From NCBI GenBank assembly GCA_905178155.1, contig CAJINV010000008.1, positions 1,488,001-1,552,000 of the forward strand: a stretch of DNA of 64,000 nt. Reading direction: 5' to 3'. Shown here one piece after another: positions 11,459-23,800 of this stretch (the first letter of the stretch is position 1; each line of letters begins with the position of its first letter). The position numbers and the translations under genes were made by a program. The DNA comes from Amoebophrya sp. A120. Taxonomy: Eukaryota; Sar; Dinophyceae; Syndiniales; Amoebophryaceae. A model generated the notes under the pieces. It saw only the letters and a list, made by a program, of their open reading frames with translations, was not told the origin of the DNA and ran no database searches.

Positions 11459-14400
11459 ATGTCGAGGGACGAGAGGGAGACCGGGGATAGGGAAAGCGCT
11501 GCTCCGGAAAAGGGGATTGCTTTGGACCAGACAGGAGTCGCAAGGGAATTCAGTGGCGCACCGAGAGATGAACCCGAAGCACACTCATTATCCGCAAGAT
11601 CGAATACCAATCCTTTTCTGCGCGAGGATGCACGAGGAGGCGGCCCTGTTTTTGGCGCATCAACCGCTTCAGTAAGCAACGATGGCAATCCTGCTTTGCC
11701 AGCCGGCGCACGTTCAAGGACAAGCCCCGCCACTGCATCCGGAACATCATCGCTTGCGCAATGCTTCCAGCAGACACCTGTGCCTCGTGGTCTGGGCGGA
11801 AAGGTTCAACATAATTCCATGGAACACGGTCCTCCGACGAGATATAGTGACACGTCGAATGATGTTGAGTTAGCAAATCCTGCCGCCGCGACCACGACGC
11901 ACTCGTCTCGTCCGAAGTGCTACTATCCAGAAAATCGCACGGTTGCTGCTTCGTACCCCGGTGCACCAACACCGGGGCTGGCAGATTTGCTGAACAACAT
12001 CAGCATTCACACGAGAGCAGGTGGATCTTCAGATGGGGCTGCAGGGGCCAACAGCAGCTTTCTTAGCGGGCACGGAGAACGCAGCGACGGCGGCGGAAAC
12101 GACCCACGCGCGGCCGTCTCTGCTAGCAGCCGCGAGCACGTGGCGGATGATCCGACGGGGGCACACAAAAGCTACATCGATGAGGCCGAGGGCCCCTTGC
12201 TCCAGCAGCGCCTGCAGTTTGACTACCGCCAGAGTCTGCGCGTCCTGCAGCACCGAGATCGCGAAATCGCAGATTTGCGACAGGAATATCACCTGGCACA
12301 GAAAGGCCTGAATGAGCTGCAGCGCGAGTTGAAGCAGCAAATGACAAAGACCTCCCTTCTGGAGCGCCAGACACACGAAGAAAAATTGCGGCTTGAAGAA
12401 CAGATACGCACCGTGACGAAGGACCACGACCTATTTCTACAGAAAACCCGTGAGGAGCGAAAGCAATGGGAGGAAAGAATCCGGGAAATGGCAGCGGTGT
12501 ACGAGCAAAAGATGAATGAACTGCGAAAGAAAACCGATCAGGCAGAAAAATTCGCACTCGAAAAGGAAAGAAAAGTGAATGAAGACCTGCACACAGTGGC
12601 CGAGAAGCTTCGCTCACAAAAGCAAAAGTTTCAAACCTCGGTAACCCTTTGTCTTTGACTGCTTCGATTTCGATTTCCACGATTGTGATTACAAATTACA
12701 TGACCACAGTACCGTGGATGTTTCTAAAAATGTGCCAGGAATCCATGAAACTGAAGCACAAGCAACGGAATCGAAAATATGGTGTAGTTGATAAAAATTA
12801 ACATAGTCGTGTTCGTGGTGAGGACCTAGATAAAACTACCTCGCATTGCTATGTGGACGAAAACTGCAAGATATCCGCAATGCATTCTTGAAGAACACGG
12901 AATGGAACTCCATCCTTTTTTGGTGAACGAAGTAGAGATGCCAAGCACGCAACGAACACTGCACAACATCTACAACTACAACAGCTCGACGAGAAAGACG
13001 CGGGGCATCAGCGTACGCGGGCCGACTTGGAGCAGCGGTTTGAGCAGGAGAGGCGGAGTCTGCAGGCGAAGTGCGCCGAAGTCGAAACCAGTCGGGATCG
13101 CATGGAGTCGCGGTTGCGTACGGAGCAGGAACTTGCTACGAAGTTCAAGGAGCAGCTCTACCAGGTCGAGCGCGACCAGAAGCAGAAGGAGCAGGAGTGG
13201 AGATTCGCGGTGGAGAACTTGCAAAACGAGCTACTGGAGAAGAAGAGGACGGCGGAGATGGGCAGCAAGCAGTACGAATTGAAGCTAGGCGAGGTGTCCG
13301 AGGAGAAGGCCACTTTGGAAAGTGCGAACAAGAAGATGTGGGCGGAGAACATCGATCTCCAGAAAAAGTGCGAGGCCTACGGGAAAACGGACGCCATGTT
13401 GAAAAGGGAAAAGACCGAACTCGAAGACACGTTATCACGGCTAAAAAAAGAGTACAAGCAAGAGATCCGGGCGAAGGCGGACGAGCTCGCGGAGATGGTC
13501 TCAAAACTGGCTGGGGAGAAGCAAAAGATGGAGGACGATTTTCGCAAAGTTGCGCAGTCCGAACAGAGAAAGTGGCAGGCGCAGAGGGAAAGTGAGGTGC
13601 GCCCGCTAAAGAACGAAATTCGGTTGCTCACAGAAAACCTAGATCGAGTCACGAAGGATTGCCGCGAAGCGAAGAGCCGCGGAGAAGAATTCTGTACTTC
13701 GATTAACCTTCCTGACAAAATAAAATCTGTACCTCGATAAGAATCGCGCTCCTCCTACTGAAATGTGAAATGTTGGTCTTCTTTCTTCTAACTCTAACAT
13801 TTCTTGGGTCTGTCGTGGTGCCGTCGCCACATTCATATTCATACTGCGTGTACTTTCTCAGATCTAGTATCTGCTGAGAGTTGGAGGATTCCTTGACTCG
13901 GGTCCGACGACGCAATGAGCTGTGACTTTGACAGCCGGTGCCACCGAGGAACAAGTCTTCTGCTCTTTTTTGATACGACACCGCGGACACGACACATGTG
14001 ATCAAATCTTTAGATCCTCAATAAAAACTTCCGAATTTTTGACAATACAGATCTGGAGGCCCACACTCGCAATCAGGAGTGCGTCACCTTGCGCGAAGAA
14101 AACGCAGCTTTAAAACTGCGTTTGTGGAGCGATGAAGCTGCGGAGCGGCTGCATCCGGGAGGAATGAAAGAGGACGGCGCCAGAGCTGGATCGAACTACC
14201 CACCACAGCAGTTTGGCTACCCATCCGTCGGCGCAGTAGAAGACGAGGAGCAGGGGAATAACTACATGGATCTGGTCAGTGATGCGCGGACAGCTTTTTC
14301 CTCAATTTCTCCAAAATTTCGCAAGTCCCACTACTCGACCAGAGGCCCTGGTGCCGGGGGAGCACAGCGTCGTTTTGTTCAACACCCTGATCAGATGACT

Positions 14401-16864
14401 CAAGCGCCCCGCATGAAAGCGAGTGGCGCCTTGCGGCACCCGACTCCGGACCCGACAAAGGGCTTGCTGCGCTCGCGATCGCGAGGGAACACCGGGGACG
14501 ATATCATCTCGTCTGCAGACCAGGATATGGAGCTGCAACTGCTGCAGAAGCAGCGGGGTAAAATGGATGACGTGCGTGCGCTCAGCGATTGCGTCGAGCC
14601 TGCGTCCGTTCCCGCTGCGCCCCCGCCAAGTGAGCCGCTGCGCCAGTTCCGAGGAGGGGAAGCGGCACAGCCAATGAGGCCAGCTTGGCTGGATTCAAAA
14701 ACAGGTGGAACGCCCCAACGAGACCTGGTTCATCTGGAGAGAAGAATAAACGATAATGCTTTGCGTGCCCCCCCTTCAGTATCAGTGCCGGGAGCACGAG
14801 CAGACAACGGTGGAGCTGGTGCCGCGTACTTCGCGATGCATGCGAACGCGCTTCCGCTGAATGCAAACCAGGCTGTCAACGGAGCTGCGGTGGCACCACC
14901 AGGGGCGTCGTCGAGCACGACGCAATATCAAATGCAGAAATGTCTGGGTCTGGAAGAATGCGCAATTTGTCATGCAGATTTTCCATGACCCATGAGGTCT
15001 GGAATGCAGGACCTAGCATGACAGATTCTGTGCGATCTCTCTCATGCCTATCCTGCATGAGAATCTCCCTCCCGACTTGGTCAAAACTGGACGACTTTTG
15101 GTAATCATGCAACACAGATTTTTACATGCTTGAGATTTAGCATGACAACTTGCATTCTTCCAGACCCAGACATTTTTACATTTGATACGCAACAGGATCA
15201 ACAGGCAGTCGTTTTGTCGCACCTTGCGGACTATCCTGTGCAAAAGTATCGTACTCGTACTAGTAAATTGCAGATATGCATGACAAATCCAACTTTCTAC
15301 CTGAAATAGCATGAAAAATTGCATTTTTGTTCTTGGGAAAATTTGTATATGCAATTTATACTAGTAGTACGATAGTTTTGCAATGCATACGGACGCGCTG
15401 GCCAAGGTGACAGAGCAGCAGGCTGACCTGAAAGAGCTTGTGATGAAAACGCGAAAGCAGCAGCAACGACAGGAGAACAAGAATCGCCAAGAAGACCACC
15501 ACCACGAGGATGCGCATCTTGCGCATGAAGATGCGCCATCCGCCACGCATGCCCTGCAGTGGGCCACGTTAGTAGGACAAGAAGAAAGAAAGGAGCTACA
15601 ACTCGAGCAGAGGCAGATCCAGCAGGCACCTCAAGAGAACAAGTACACCTCTGCTGATCTTGTTAGTGAGGACGAGGAGGGCGCTGAACTACAACCTGAA
15701 ACTGGGACAGCTTCGCTCACGGCTCCTGGCCAAAACAGGGACATCAACTGCGAAGACGTCGACGGCTCCCACTCCCCGACGTCGAACAAAAGCGTGGTGA
15801 ATATCACCGCTCTCATAGAGGAAGACGAGCAGTATTGCAAAAGTCTTTTCCCAAAGAATGTTGAAGCAAGCTCTTGTTCGTCCCAAACGAGGAAGCCGCC
15901 AGACAAGATTTTCTCCTTTGGAGATCCCTACGAGGTTCCTGCATATCTGGCCCACAAGGAGAGCAGCTCGAGTTGCGCACGGGATGAACAGGAGGCAGGA
16001 ACTGCAAGCCTTTTGAGCGATCAGGTCGATGAAATGGGTCTGCGCCTTGCGGCGGCTGGCTCTACGTCTTTTGACCTGCACGAGGCTGCGGAAGCGGAGA
16101 TTCGCCGCCGGGCGTCCGTCGTCGCGAACGCTGCGTCTTCTTCGAGTGCGCCGAGGCTGAAGGCTTCCGAAAGCTTGCCGAGCTTCCCTCTAGGGCAGCA
16201 GCGTCGTGCTGGTGTTCTTAACGTCGAAGATCCAGAGGAAGACTTGGAGTTCTTCGGCTCTGGGCCGCTACTGAATTTCGAAGACACGAATCAGGGTTTC
16301 CCAGGTCGGCACACGCGCGCAGCTTCTATGGTTGACAGCCGCGAGCAGAATGTTGCAAGACGTAACCGTCGTGCGGACCGGGTTCGAACTTTGAATGAAG
16401 CCTCCACAGGCCAGAGCTTGAATGTGAACGCGATCCTGGCTAATTCCGCGAATCGTCCGGAGCCGGAACTGTTGCGCGAATCGCCGTATCTCGGCACGGG
16501 AGCAGGGTCGCTGATCGTGGGCGGGGGGAAGGTGGCAGGACCAGGAGGAGCTGCACGGGCGCCTAGTGCGAGAAATATTAGAACCGAAAATTCCGCTAAT
16601 GCGGGACAGCCAAGGCTGCAGCGGAGTAGCAACAACAATCTCAACGGATCCTACGGCGCTACCCGGACGACCACACTTTCCGGGCGTCCGAAGAGACGCA
16701 ACAGGCCTGGCGGTGCCCCGGGTGCAGCGCCAAATTCGTTGTACAACGCACGGCGTGCGGGCTTAGCACTACCCGTGCGCGCACGCGTGAACTCTGGGCT
16801 AACGGCAGCGCGGGACGCCTTATCCGAAACAGGAAGGTCTTCCTGGGTCGGATCGTCAAAATGA
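11459..16864 (+). CDS. Large coiled-coil protein, function unknown
   Basis: ATG at 11459. Exons 11459-12640, 12946-13693, 14051-14925, 15193-15231 and 15395-16864 join without a stop into 1437 codons plus TGA. The first ~240 residues are Ser/Gly/Pro-rich and probably disordered. From about residue 250 to 670 there is near-continuous coiled coil (LEQRFEQERRSLQ, LESANKKMWAENIDLQKKCE). The C-terminal half is again low complexity with some helix (VTEQQADLKELVMKTRKQQQ) and a basic Arg/Gly/Asn-rich tail. It lies 0.8 kb upstream of BBS9 on the same strand. A centrosomal, basal-body or cytoskeletal role would fit but is only inference. Introns 12641-12945 and 13694-14050 are GT-AG; the other two are introners. 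Confidence 0.8.
14926..15187 (+). mobile_element. Introner element, family C, in the coiled-coil gene
   Basis: Ends TATCAAATGCAGAAATGTC and CATTTTTACATTTGATA. The direct repeat CGCAA is at 14921-14925 and 15188-15192. Excision gives STTQQDQQAVV. It contains a long internal segment (GGTCAAAACTGGACGAC) found inverted in the copies at 56937 and 27641. Confidence 0.88.
15232..15389. mobile_element. Introner element, family A, in the coiled-coil gene
   Basis: Starts TATCCTGTGCAAAAGTATCG and ends GATAGTTTTGCAATGCATA. The direct repeat CGGAC is at 15227-15231 and 15390-15394. Excision gives LSHLADALAKVTEQQ. The exon between this element and the previous one is 39-44 nt. No register of the 5-bp repeat permits a GT-AG intron. 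Confidence 0.88.
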
Positions 16865-17676
16865 GTGCTGCATATTGGTGCCCGCCTGTTGCTCAGATAG
16901 AAAGAGATGAAGTTCTTGATGCGAAAATGGCAAGACGCGACTTTTATCTATGCGCGCTTGGGGACGGAGTGCCATACGCGCATCTGTTGTGGCACAAAGA
17001 GACGCATGCAGGGTGGCAGATTCACCCAAACCAGAAAAAGAATGTGAATGAATACGCATACTATAAGGACAAAGCATCCGCCAACGGGGACTATGCTCGA
17101 TGCTACGAGTGGGGAGGAATTATGACGATGATGATGGTCTCAACTGTGGCAATCCTGCTGTCTGTCTTACTGGTGTGTCGTTGTGACGCCTATGCATATC
17201 ATGTTTTGTGTCTTGCTTTTTATTTCTCGGCGTTGTGCGTCGTGCCTCCTCTCGGTATTTCTCTTGCGTCCTTTCCACCCTTGGTATATGGTTTGGCGGC
17301 GTTGACTCTTGATGCCGGGTCGGTCTTCACCATTATGATTCAGAGCGATAGCAATATTGATGCCAGAGTGCAAAGCGAGTTCTTTCAGCTCTTTTTTTCT
17401 TCTGGTGCGTCCCTGCAGTGTAGTTGGAGTGCAAGAGCTGCTGGCTTTGTATACAAGAACAAATGAAAATTCAGTCGATCATTCAAGGTTTTCTTTCAAA
17501 AATTTTATTTTTGCCCCTCTGTGATTCTGTCTGTGAATAGATACGCAAGCTTGTGAACAAGCCCCCCTTGCCCCGAGCCGACGCATTGGATTGTAGAGGA
17601 TCAGGGCGAAGAGGCGGGACAACGACAAGCACAAGGGCACGGCTTCTGTTTTTGTTTGAGCATTGAAATAATAGCC
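16865..17676. other. Intergenic between the coiled-coil gene and BBS9
   Basis: A 201-codon frame at 16861-17466 overlaps the previous stop by ATGA. It has a hydrophobic middle but no recognisable domain, and this genome shows no other sign of such coupling, so I do not call it. The rest is the BBS9 upstream region. Confidence 0.4.
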
Positions 17677-20600
17677 ATGTCACTGTTCCAGGCGCGCGAA
17701 TATTGGAGCGTGCGCGGAAACGAGCAAGCGCATTGCTGTGTGGTCTTATCCTGTGCAAAAGTATCGTACTCGTATAAATGCATTACAAATTCCCTCAGCA
17801 TGAGAAATATAGATTTGTCATGCGAATTTACCTTCGAAAAAGAATTTGTAATGCAAGACTTGCATTTATACGAGGCCGAGGGAGTGCGATACTTTTGCAA
17901 TGCATAGGTCTGCAATGTCGACAATGAGCCTGGTGGTCACAACAAGATTGTCATCGGCAGTCTGGATGGTATGCTGCGGATGTACTACCCAAGGTACTTT
18001 TATATTGAATTCGTTTGACGATTTTAACTTTAACTGTCGTTTACATTCATAATGTAATCGTAGTACGCTTTATTCGACAAATCGAAATCTGGCACGGGTA
18101 GAGACCGGCGCTTCTTCACACGATAAATCGACGTCGCGTCCGGATTTATATATATGTTAGGTGAATGAGAGCTGAGTCTTTTTCCGAAACATGTACCTGA
18201 TCTTCACTTCAGGCGAAGGGAGTACCGGGTAGACGATTTGATTCTCGAGAAAGTCTTAGAGGGGCCTATCCTGCAGTTGTCCGCCGGCAAGTTCGTTGCT
18301 GGGTCCCGCGACCTGTGCCTGGCGGTCCTGCACCCCAAGCGCATTGCCATTTTCATGGTCTCTGCGTCGATGAACCAGCAACAGGCCGTGTATCCTGAGT
18401 AAAAGCATCCCCATCCCATAGTCAAGTTGGGAATCTAGCAACACAAATCTCCAAGTTTTGGGAGCTGTGCATGACAAGTTTCCCTCTGCAGTGTAGTGCT
18501 GATTGGCAAGAGAAGCCGCATGAGAAAGCCACTTTCGCATCCTGTTTACAGCATTACAGATTCCAAAACACGACTGAAAATGCCTCTCATGGAGCTGCGC
18601 ATTACAAACGTTTGTGTCATTGCACATTTGCATGGCGACTCTGGTGTGGGGACGTTTTTACTCAGGATGCCGTGAACTACTACAACACCATCGAGTGCTA
18701 TCGCAAAAAAAAAGTGTTACAGTTACACATTGTGTTGCAAGACCGGCAACACAGACAACCTTTCTCATGCAGGAAATGCTTGGGAGCCTCGTTTCCTTCC
18801 TCTTTTCCATTATGATCTTCGCATTACAAGTTTTCTTTGCCACGCAGAGAAAATTTGTGATGCAGAAACTCCAACTAGTGTGTAACTGTAACACTTTTTT
18901 CTCATGATAAATGCTACGGTCACGAACTCCTGCGCCCTGCGTTCAACTTCTGCCAGGGCGCGTTCGCACAGCAAAAGAACTATTCGGACCGCGACTTTCT
19001 CTGTGTGCAGTCCCTCGACGCGGTCCTGCAGTTCTTCGAGCAGGATGCCCCGGCGTTCAAGCGGGCGCTGCCGCAGGAGCAGTTTCTGTCACCGAATCCG
19101 CTCCTGTACATTCCCAAAACAGACTCCTTCGTCACCGCGGACTCCTGCATGTATATACACGCGTATCGCTACTCCGTGTTGGCTGCTGCGGCAGACAATG
19201 TGGCGGTCTACGGCGGAAGTTCAGCTGGACCCAGCAACCCGGGGGATGCCTTCGGCCAGACAACCTTCGGTGGGTCCTCCTCGAGCACGGCGGGCGCTGG
19301 TGCCGCCGGGGGTAGTACCAACAGTACTTCCGTCGGGGGTGGAAAGAAAGTGCAGGTAGATTGGTCCGTCAATCTGGGGGAGCATGCGGAGCACCTCTTT
19401 TTTGCGCGGATGCTGCGCTCGAACACGGGTCCCAACCCCGAGAGCATCGTCGTCGTGGGCGAGCGGCACCTGTACTATTTGAAGGCGGACGGGGAAACGC
19501 AGCTGACGAAGCGACTCGACTACGAGGTCAGTTGTGCGACCGTGTACCCGACGCCCGGCGCGGCGGGGAGTGCAGGGACACTGGGCAGCAGTGGTTTCAG
19601 CACCGCGGCGAACACGGATTCCAGCGGCACCCTCTACAATCTGATGCTCGGCACGCATTCCGGGCACCTTTTGATTTTTCGCGAGACGCAGATCATCTGG
19701 TGTGCGCAGCTGGGACACGTCCCCATCTCCGTGGATGTCGCTGAGGTGGCCGGGGTCCGCGGAATGATAACCACGCTCGACGAAGACGGCCTGCTGCAGG
19801 TAAAAACCTAGGGGCCCGGCTGTAATGTGGCATAGATATGTGAGATCACGCAAAAGTACCGGCCGCGGTCGTTGGCCAAATTCGAGCAACCAGCGCTCTA
19901 CGTGACACAACTTTCGCTATGCCGGCATAACATATGCGCCATATTAACCAACGTGCTCGTTGTATTCCAACACACGACCCTACCTCTTTAATACTAAAAA
20001 ATGAGAATATTTTCGTATATTGATGTCATGTGCACTTCTACGACTACACGAGTTCCTGGAGGTCTTTCTAAGTATTTACAAACAGTGCGCCCCCTTCAGG
20101 TCTCCTACCTCGGAACGGACCCGCCGCCAGCGGCGCTGGTCAACACAGAAATATCCACAGTAAATTTCCTGTACACGACGTACAAATGCAGTCTCTGCAT
20201 GGCAAAACTTGCCTTCAATCCTGGTGTAGCATGACAAGTTGGACACTGCAAGTTAGCGAAATTTGTCATGCAACATTTTGTACATGCTACAGGAAATTTA
20301 CATTGCATAAGAAACAAAGGAGCTCAATTACGCGGCCATGGAGGATATCCTGTCGTGCAAAAGTATCGTATCCGTATTGTAATCATGCATTACAAATCTT
20401 TTTGTTAAGTCAAATCCGCATTACACATTTTATTTCTCACGCTGAAAATGCGGAAATTTGTAATGCATTTATACGAATACGATACTTTAACTTTTGCAGT
20501 TCATAGATGAGGAACACCAGCAGCTGCTGGCTACCATCCGGGAGTCGCATGGCGAGGGCCGTAAAGAGCCCACGGACCGTCTGGTCATGCATGCGCAAGT

Positions 20601-22941
20601 ACAGCCGCACTGCTCCCTAGAGGAAGACGCAGACGACGCCGAAGAGGTAGAAGGGACACTATATATAATTGCAGAAAAACAGCAGCCTTATGCTTATTAC
20701 TCCATTAGTTTCATTGTGAGTCCATTTGCGTTTGGGTTTGACGCGAGTCTGTGCCCCATTATGAAGGTCAGCGAAACTTTGGAGTTACTTACTCAAAAAT
20801 TACTCACATCATCTTCAGTTTGCGCAAATCGATGGTGTTTTGCTCGAGGGCAGTGTCCGCATCGTCAGCAGCCTCCAGGGTGCCGAAGCCGCAGAGAAGT
20901 TGACTTTTTGCATCGAGGCGCCCGAGTGTTTCGCGGTGAGTCAGAAGTCGTTGTACGTCAATCAGCTGAAATCCAACAGCACACCACTGGTGGTGACGAT
21001 CAACTTCAAAATTGTTTCTTCCAGCCTGTGTAGTTCGTTGACGGCCCGCGCGAGTTGCTGCTATCTGCTGAAGCACAACCAAGAGCCCCGCGTGAGCTCA
21101 ACGGAATTCGAGATACCTCTCTCGTGGGTGGTCAAGCCCATACCACCGATCAAGACTGCAACATACAAAATTCAATTTGACTGCTCCCGAACACCGCCGC
21201 CGTTGACCGAGGTCTTCTCGGACCTCTTCGAGCCGGGAAGTTTGACAGCGGTATTCCTGATAAATATACGTGCAGTTGTTCGGTTGCAATAGTGTTCAAG
21301 ATTTTCATCATTTTCTTGGGCGCAGAACAAAACTTTCCAGTTGTTGTCTTGAAGGAAAAAAGAAAAAGTGAAACGTATTTACCGCCTCAACTTCATATAA
21401 AAAAACTGATTCATTTTCTGCTCCATAGTCATTTGTTGGAATTCAGGCAGCTATGTTCAGGTGTAAAAAAGCTTAGCTTGCTCTGCCAACACATTATGCC
21501 CTTCGATCAGTGTCCCATGCCGGGAGGCCTTTTGCAAATCAAGGTGAAGAAAAATGCAGTCCAGAAAAAATCTTCAGTGAAACAATACAGATGGTGCCAG
21601 TATCGGGATTGAACCCCGCCACAAGCAGCAACATCCTGTCATTGCAGTATCTCGCGGGCACAAACTTCACCGTTACCATTTTGGTTTCCAAATCTGCGGG
21701 AAGGATAAGTGTCCAATCAGGCGAATTCGGGGCCCTCTTTCTTATTTGCCACACTTTGTGCGAGAGGCTGTCCCATCATCGATGCGATGTCAGCTTCCAG
21801 GATAGTCTCCCGCTGCACGATTACTTTTCCGTTCTGGACGACCACTTTTCCGTCCGACGGCATTTGGCATCCTTGAGAACTGAGCTCGCAGACAGGACGA
21901 AACAGTACTCGATCTTTTCCTGGTAGTTCCGTGTGGCTATCGTGCCATGGTGCTAATGCAGCTTTACAACACTATCTTCCATTCGTGCAACGTAGTTCGT
22001 TGTCACATCTTTATTCATCATTGATTTGCGCCAATTTATTACCTCAAAATAGATTCCGAGTTCGTACTCAACAGGTACCGCGTCATCCAGAAGCGGCTTC
22101 TTCTTCGGTACAAAGACCGGGCCAACCCCGCGCCCCTGGGAAACCTGGACAGTCTGCTGCAATTGACCTACGAAAACATTTCATCATATGCAATTCAAAT
22201 TTCCCGCACATGTACAACATGCATCACAAATTTCACCAATTTGGAGTGTAAAACTTGTCATGCTAAACTAGGATCGAAGCCAAGTTTTGTCATGCAGAGA
22301 CCGCATCTGTACGTGTGCGGGAAATTTACTGTGGACACGTCACTCGCGGAAACCATCGAGGACGCGGAAAAAGCGCTGTCGGTCGTGACGCAGCACTTGT
22401 ATGAACTGCAAACGTATCGTACTCGTATTGCCATCATGCATTACAAATTTTTCTTCTCAAGGTAAATTCGCATTACAAATTTTATGTCTACTCGGATAGA
22501 TGATGATGATACTCATGCTGAGGAAATTTGTAATGCATCTATGTATACGAGTGCGATACTTCTGCACAGGATAACTTGCAAGCGACGACGAAGTTGGTGC
22601 TGCTCCTGATTCAGTACCGTTTCGATCTGCAGGACGACGTCGGCGTGCTGCACAGCTACTTCGGGGCCATCTCTAGCGCCAACAGCACGCAGCAAGGGTG
22701 GGAGGAGCTGATTGAGTACAACCTGGACCACCTGCTAAAGTGCGCACTGGTGGACCACAGTTCCGCTGGCACGACGAAAAAGCAGGACCAGAACTTCCTC
22801 GGAAATAGCAACAACCCTCTGAAGATGCCCTCGGATCTGAATCGATTGAAAAAAAGGATAACCACGATGATCGACCGCCTCGCTAATGGTGTGCGGATCG
22901 CGCCGAGCATTATCTTAGGAGGCGAGGAGGAGGACGATTGA
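17677..22941 (+). CDS. BBS9: BBS9 / PTHB1, BBSome subunit
   Basis: Twelve exons (17677-17746, 17912-17993, 18213-18390, 18675-18698, 18915-19799, 20100-20151, 20315-20345, 20511-20646, 20819-21250, 21591-21904, 22075-22186, 22343-22399, with the last at 22579-22941 as a thirteenth) give 911 codons; human PTHB1 is about 890. Landmarks in order: N-terminus MSLFQAREYW; NKIVIGSLDGMLRMYYP and LQLSAGKFVAG (beta-propeller start); FLCVQSLDAVLQFFEQ; VDWSVNLGEHA; VVVGERHLYYLKADGETQL; MITTLDEDGLLQ; VSYLGTDPPP; C-terminal PSDLNRLKKRITTMIDRLANG. The BBSome moves membrane cargo in cilia, so the organism has or had a flagellum. GT-AG introns: 17994-18212, 19800-20099, 20647-20818, 21251-21590 (least certain) and 21905-22074. 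Six others (two of them 29-36 nt apart from neighbours) are introners plus a seventh at 22400. Confidence 0.92.
17747..17906. mobile_element. Introner element, family A, in BBS9
   Basis: TATCCTGTGCAAAAGTATCG at the left, GCGATACTTTTGCAATGCATA at positions 17886-17906 on the right. The direct repeat GGTCT is at 17742-17746 and 17907-17911. This is one of the few cases where a register gives a GT-AG intron (17743-17907). Excision gives HCCVVCNVDNEPGG. Confidence 0.9.
18391..18669 (+). mobile_element. Introner element, family B, in BBS9
   Basis: Starts TATCCTGAGTAAAAGC and ends GACGTTTTTACTCAGGATG. The direct repeat CCGTG is at 18386-18390 and 18670-18674. Excision gives NQQQAVNYYNTIECY. Reference orientation for family B. 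Confidence 0.9.
18699..18909. mobile_element. Introner element, family G, in BBS9
   Basis: Inverted repeats contain GTGTTACAGTTACACA on the left and TGTGTAACTGTAACAC on the right; outer ends are TATCGC and CATGATA. Direct repeats AGTGC (18694-18698) and AATGC (18910-18914) differ by one base. Excision gives NTIECYGHELLRPAF. It is 29 nt from the preceding element. Confidence 0.87.
20152..20309 (+). mobile_element. Introner element, family E, in BBS9
   Basis: TATCCACAGTAAATTTCC at the left, GGAAATTTACATTGCATA at the right. The direct repeat AGAAA is at 20147-20151 and 20310-20314. Excision gives ALVNTETKELNYAAME, matching the RELNYDE region of BBS9. Confidence 0.9.
20346..20505. mobile_element. 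Introner element, family A, in BBS9
   Basis: Starts TATCCTGTCGTGCAAAAG, ends in a slightly expanded CTTTTGCAGTTCATA. Direct repeats GAGGA (20341-20345) and GATGA (20506-20510) differ at one base. The exon before it is 36 nt including the repeat. Confidence 0.85.
22187..22337 (-). mobile_element. Introner element, family E inverted, in BBS9
   Basis: Starts TATGCAATTCAAATTTCC and ends GGAAATTTACTGTGGACA, the reverse complement arrangement of the copies at 1791 and 20152. Direct repeats CATCA (22182-22186) and CGTCA (22338-22342) differ at one base. Excision gives LTYENISSLAETIEDAEK. Confidence 0.88.
22400..22573. mobile_element. Introner element, family A, in BBS9
   Basis: The left end has decayed (TATGAACTGCAAACGTATCG) but the right end GATACTTCTGCACAGGATA keeps the full TATCCTGTGC complement. 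The direct repeat ACTTG is at 22395-22399 and 22574-22578. Excision gives VTQHLQATTKLVLLL. Confidence 0.88.
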
Positions 22942-23800
22942 CTAGCTGCCGTGACGACTACCACGCGTGCAGGCTTCACGGCAGGGCGGGCCAAGACAGT
23001 TGCGCTAGGCGGCCGCGTTGGGGACCAGGGCGGGGAAAAAGCGAACGCCGCGACACGACCTAAGGGAAGCGCGAGAGAGGGGGACGATCACGACAAGACG
23101 CTCTCGTGGTATTAGGTGACTGTCTGGCCGGTCGACTGTAGAAGCGATCCTGGTGAACCAGACCACATACCACAGTGTGCTGTCGCTTGATTTTGCAGTG
23201 TAGAGTGCCATGCTCTTGTGGTTGATCTTGTTTTTATTCGCAAGGACAACCGGACTAGCAAACTGGTGCCGCGCTGCTGATGCAGTGCACGAACTGCAAC
23301 GACGGGTGAAAACACTTGGACCTGTAACAAGCCTCGGTCTTATCGGTATGACCAAAATTATACCCTGAGGACATACTTGCCGCATGTCACACTCTCTTCT
23401 GTGCTGTTTTAAGTACATTTTTTACCGATCATTGCAGTGGTTGGTAGATGATGATCATGATCTGCGTTCAGTTAGTAACTTGGCCCCCTGCTTGTGCAAA
23501 TTATTCTCCCGGCTACGTGTACAACGTGTTCCTGGTGACTACATTTTCGTCACAAAGTAGATCTCTACCTAGTGTCATCTTCGTGATGGCTCGTATTATC
23601 ACTATCATGTACTCTGTGCTGCTGCTGTTTACAGGAACGCTCTACTCACTGGAGTATGAGCGCTCTTTCACGAGAGCTTTCCGCCTCCCTTCGAATTTCA
23701 GTCACTGCGACGGAGGGTTCCTTTTGATCATCACCGACATTGTAGATTTCCGTTTCGGAAGATCTATTGCGCGTCGCAACAAGGAGCAGACAAAGAGACC
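22942..23800. other. Intergenic between BBS9 and cathepsin C-like gene 2
   Basis: No convincing frame on either strand. It should contain the BBS9 3' end and the promoter of the next gene. Confidence 0.5.

Noticed and set aside
16861-17466. 201-codon frame overlapping the coiled-coil gene stop by ATGA
   Set aside because: No recognisable domain, no splice context, and the neighbouring genes show no coupled cistrons. BBS9 has its own clear start downstream.
21580-21680. tRNA-like B-box on the minus strand (GGGTTCAATCCC)
   Set aside because: No matching acceptor or anticodon arms at the right distance. The sequence is a BBS9 exon (LNPATSSNILSLQYLAGTN).
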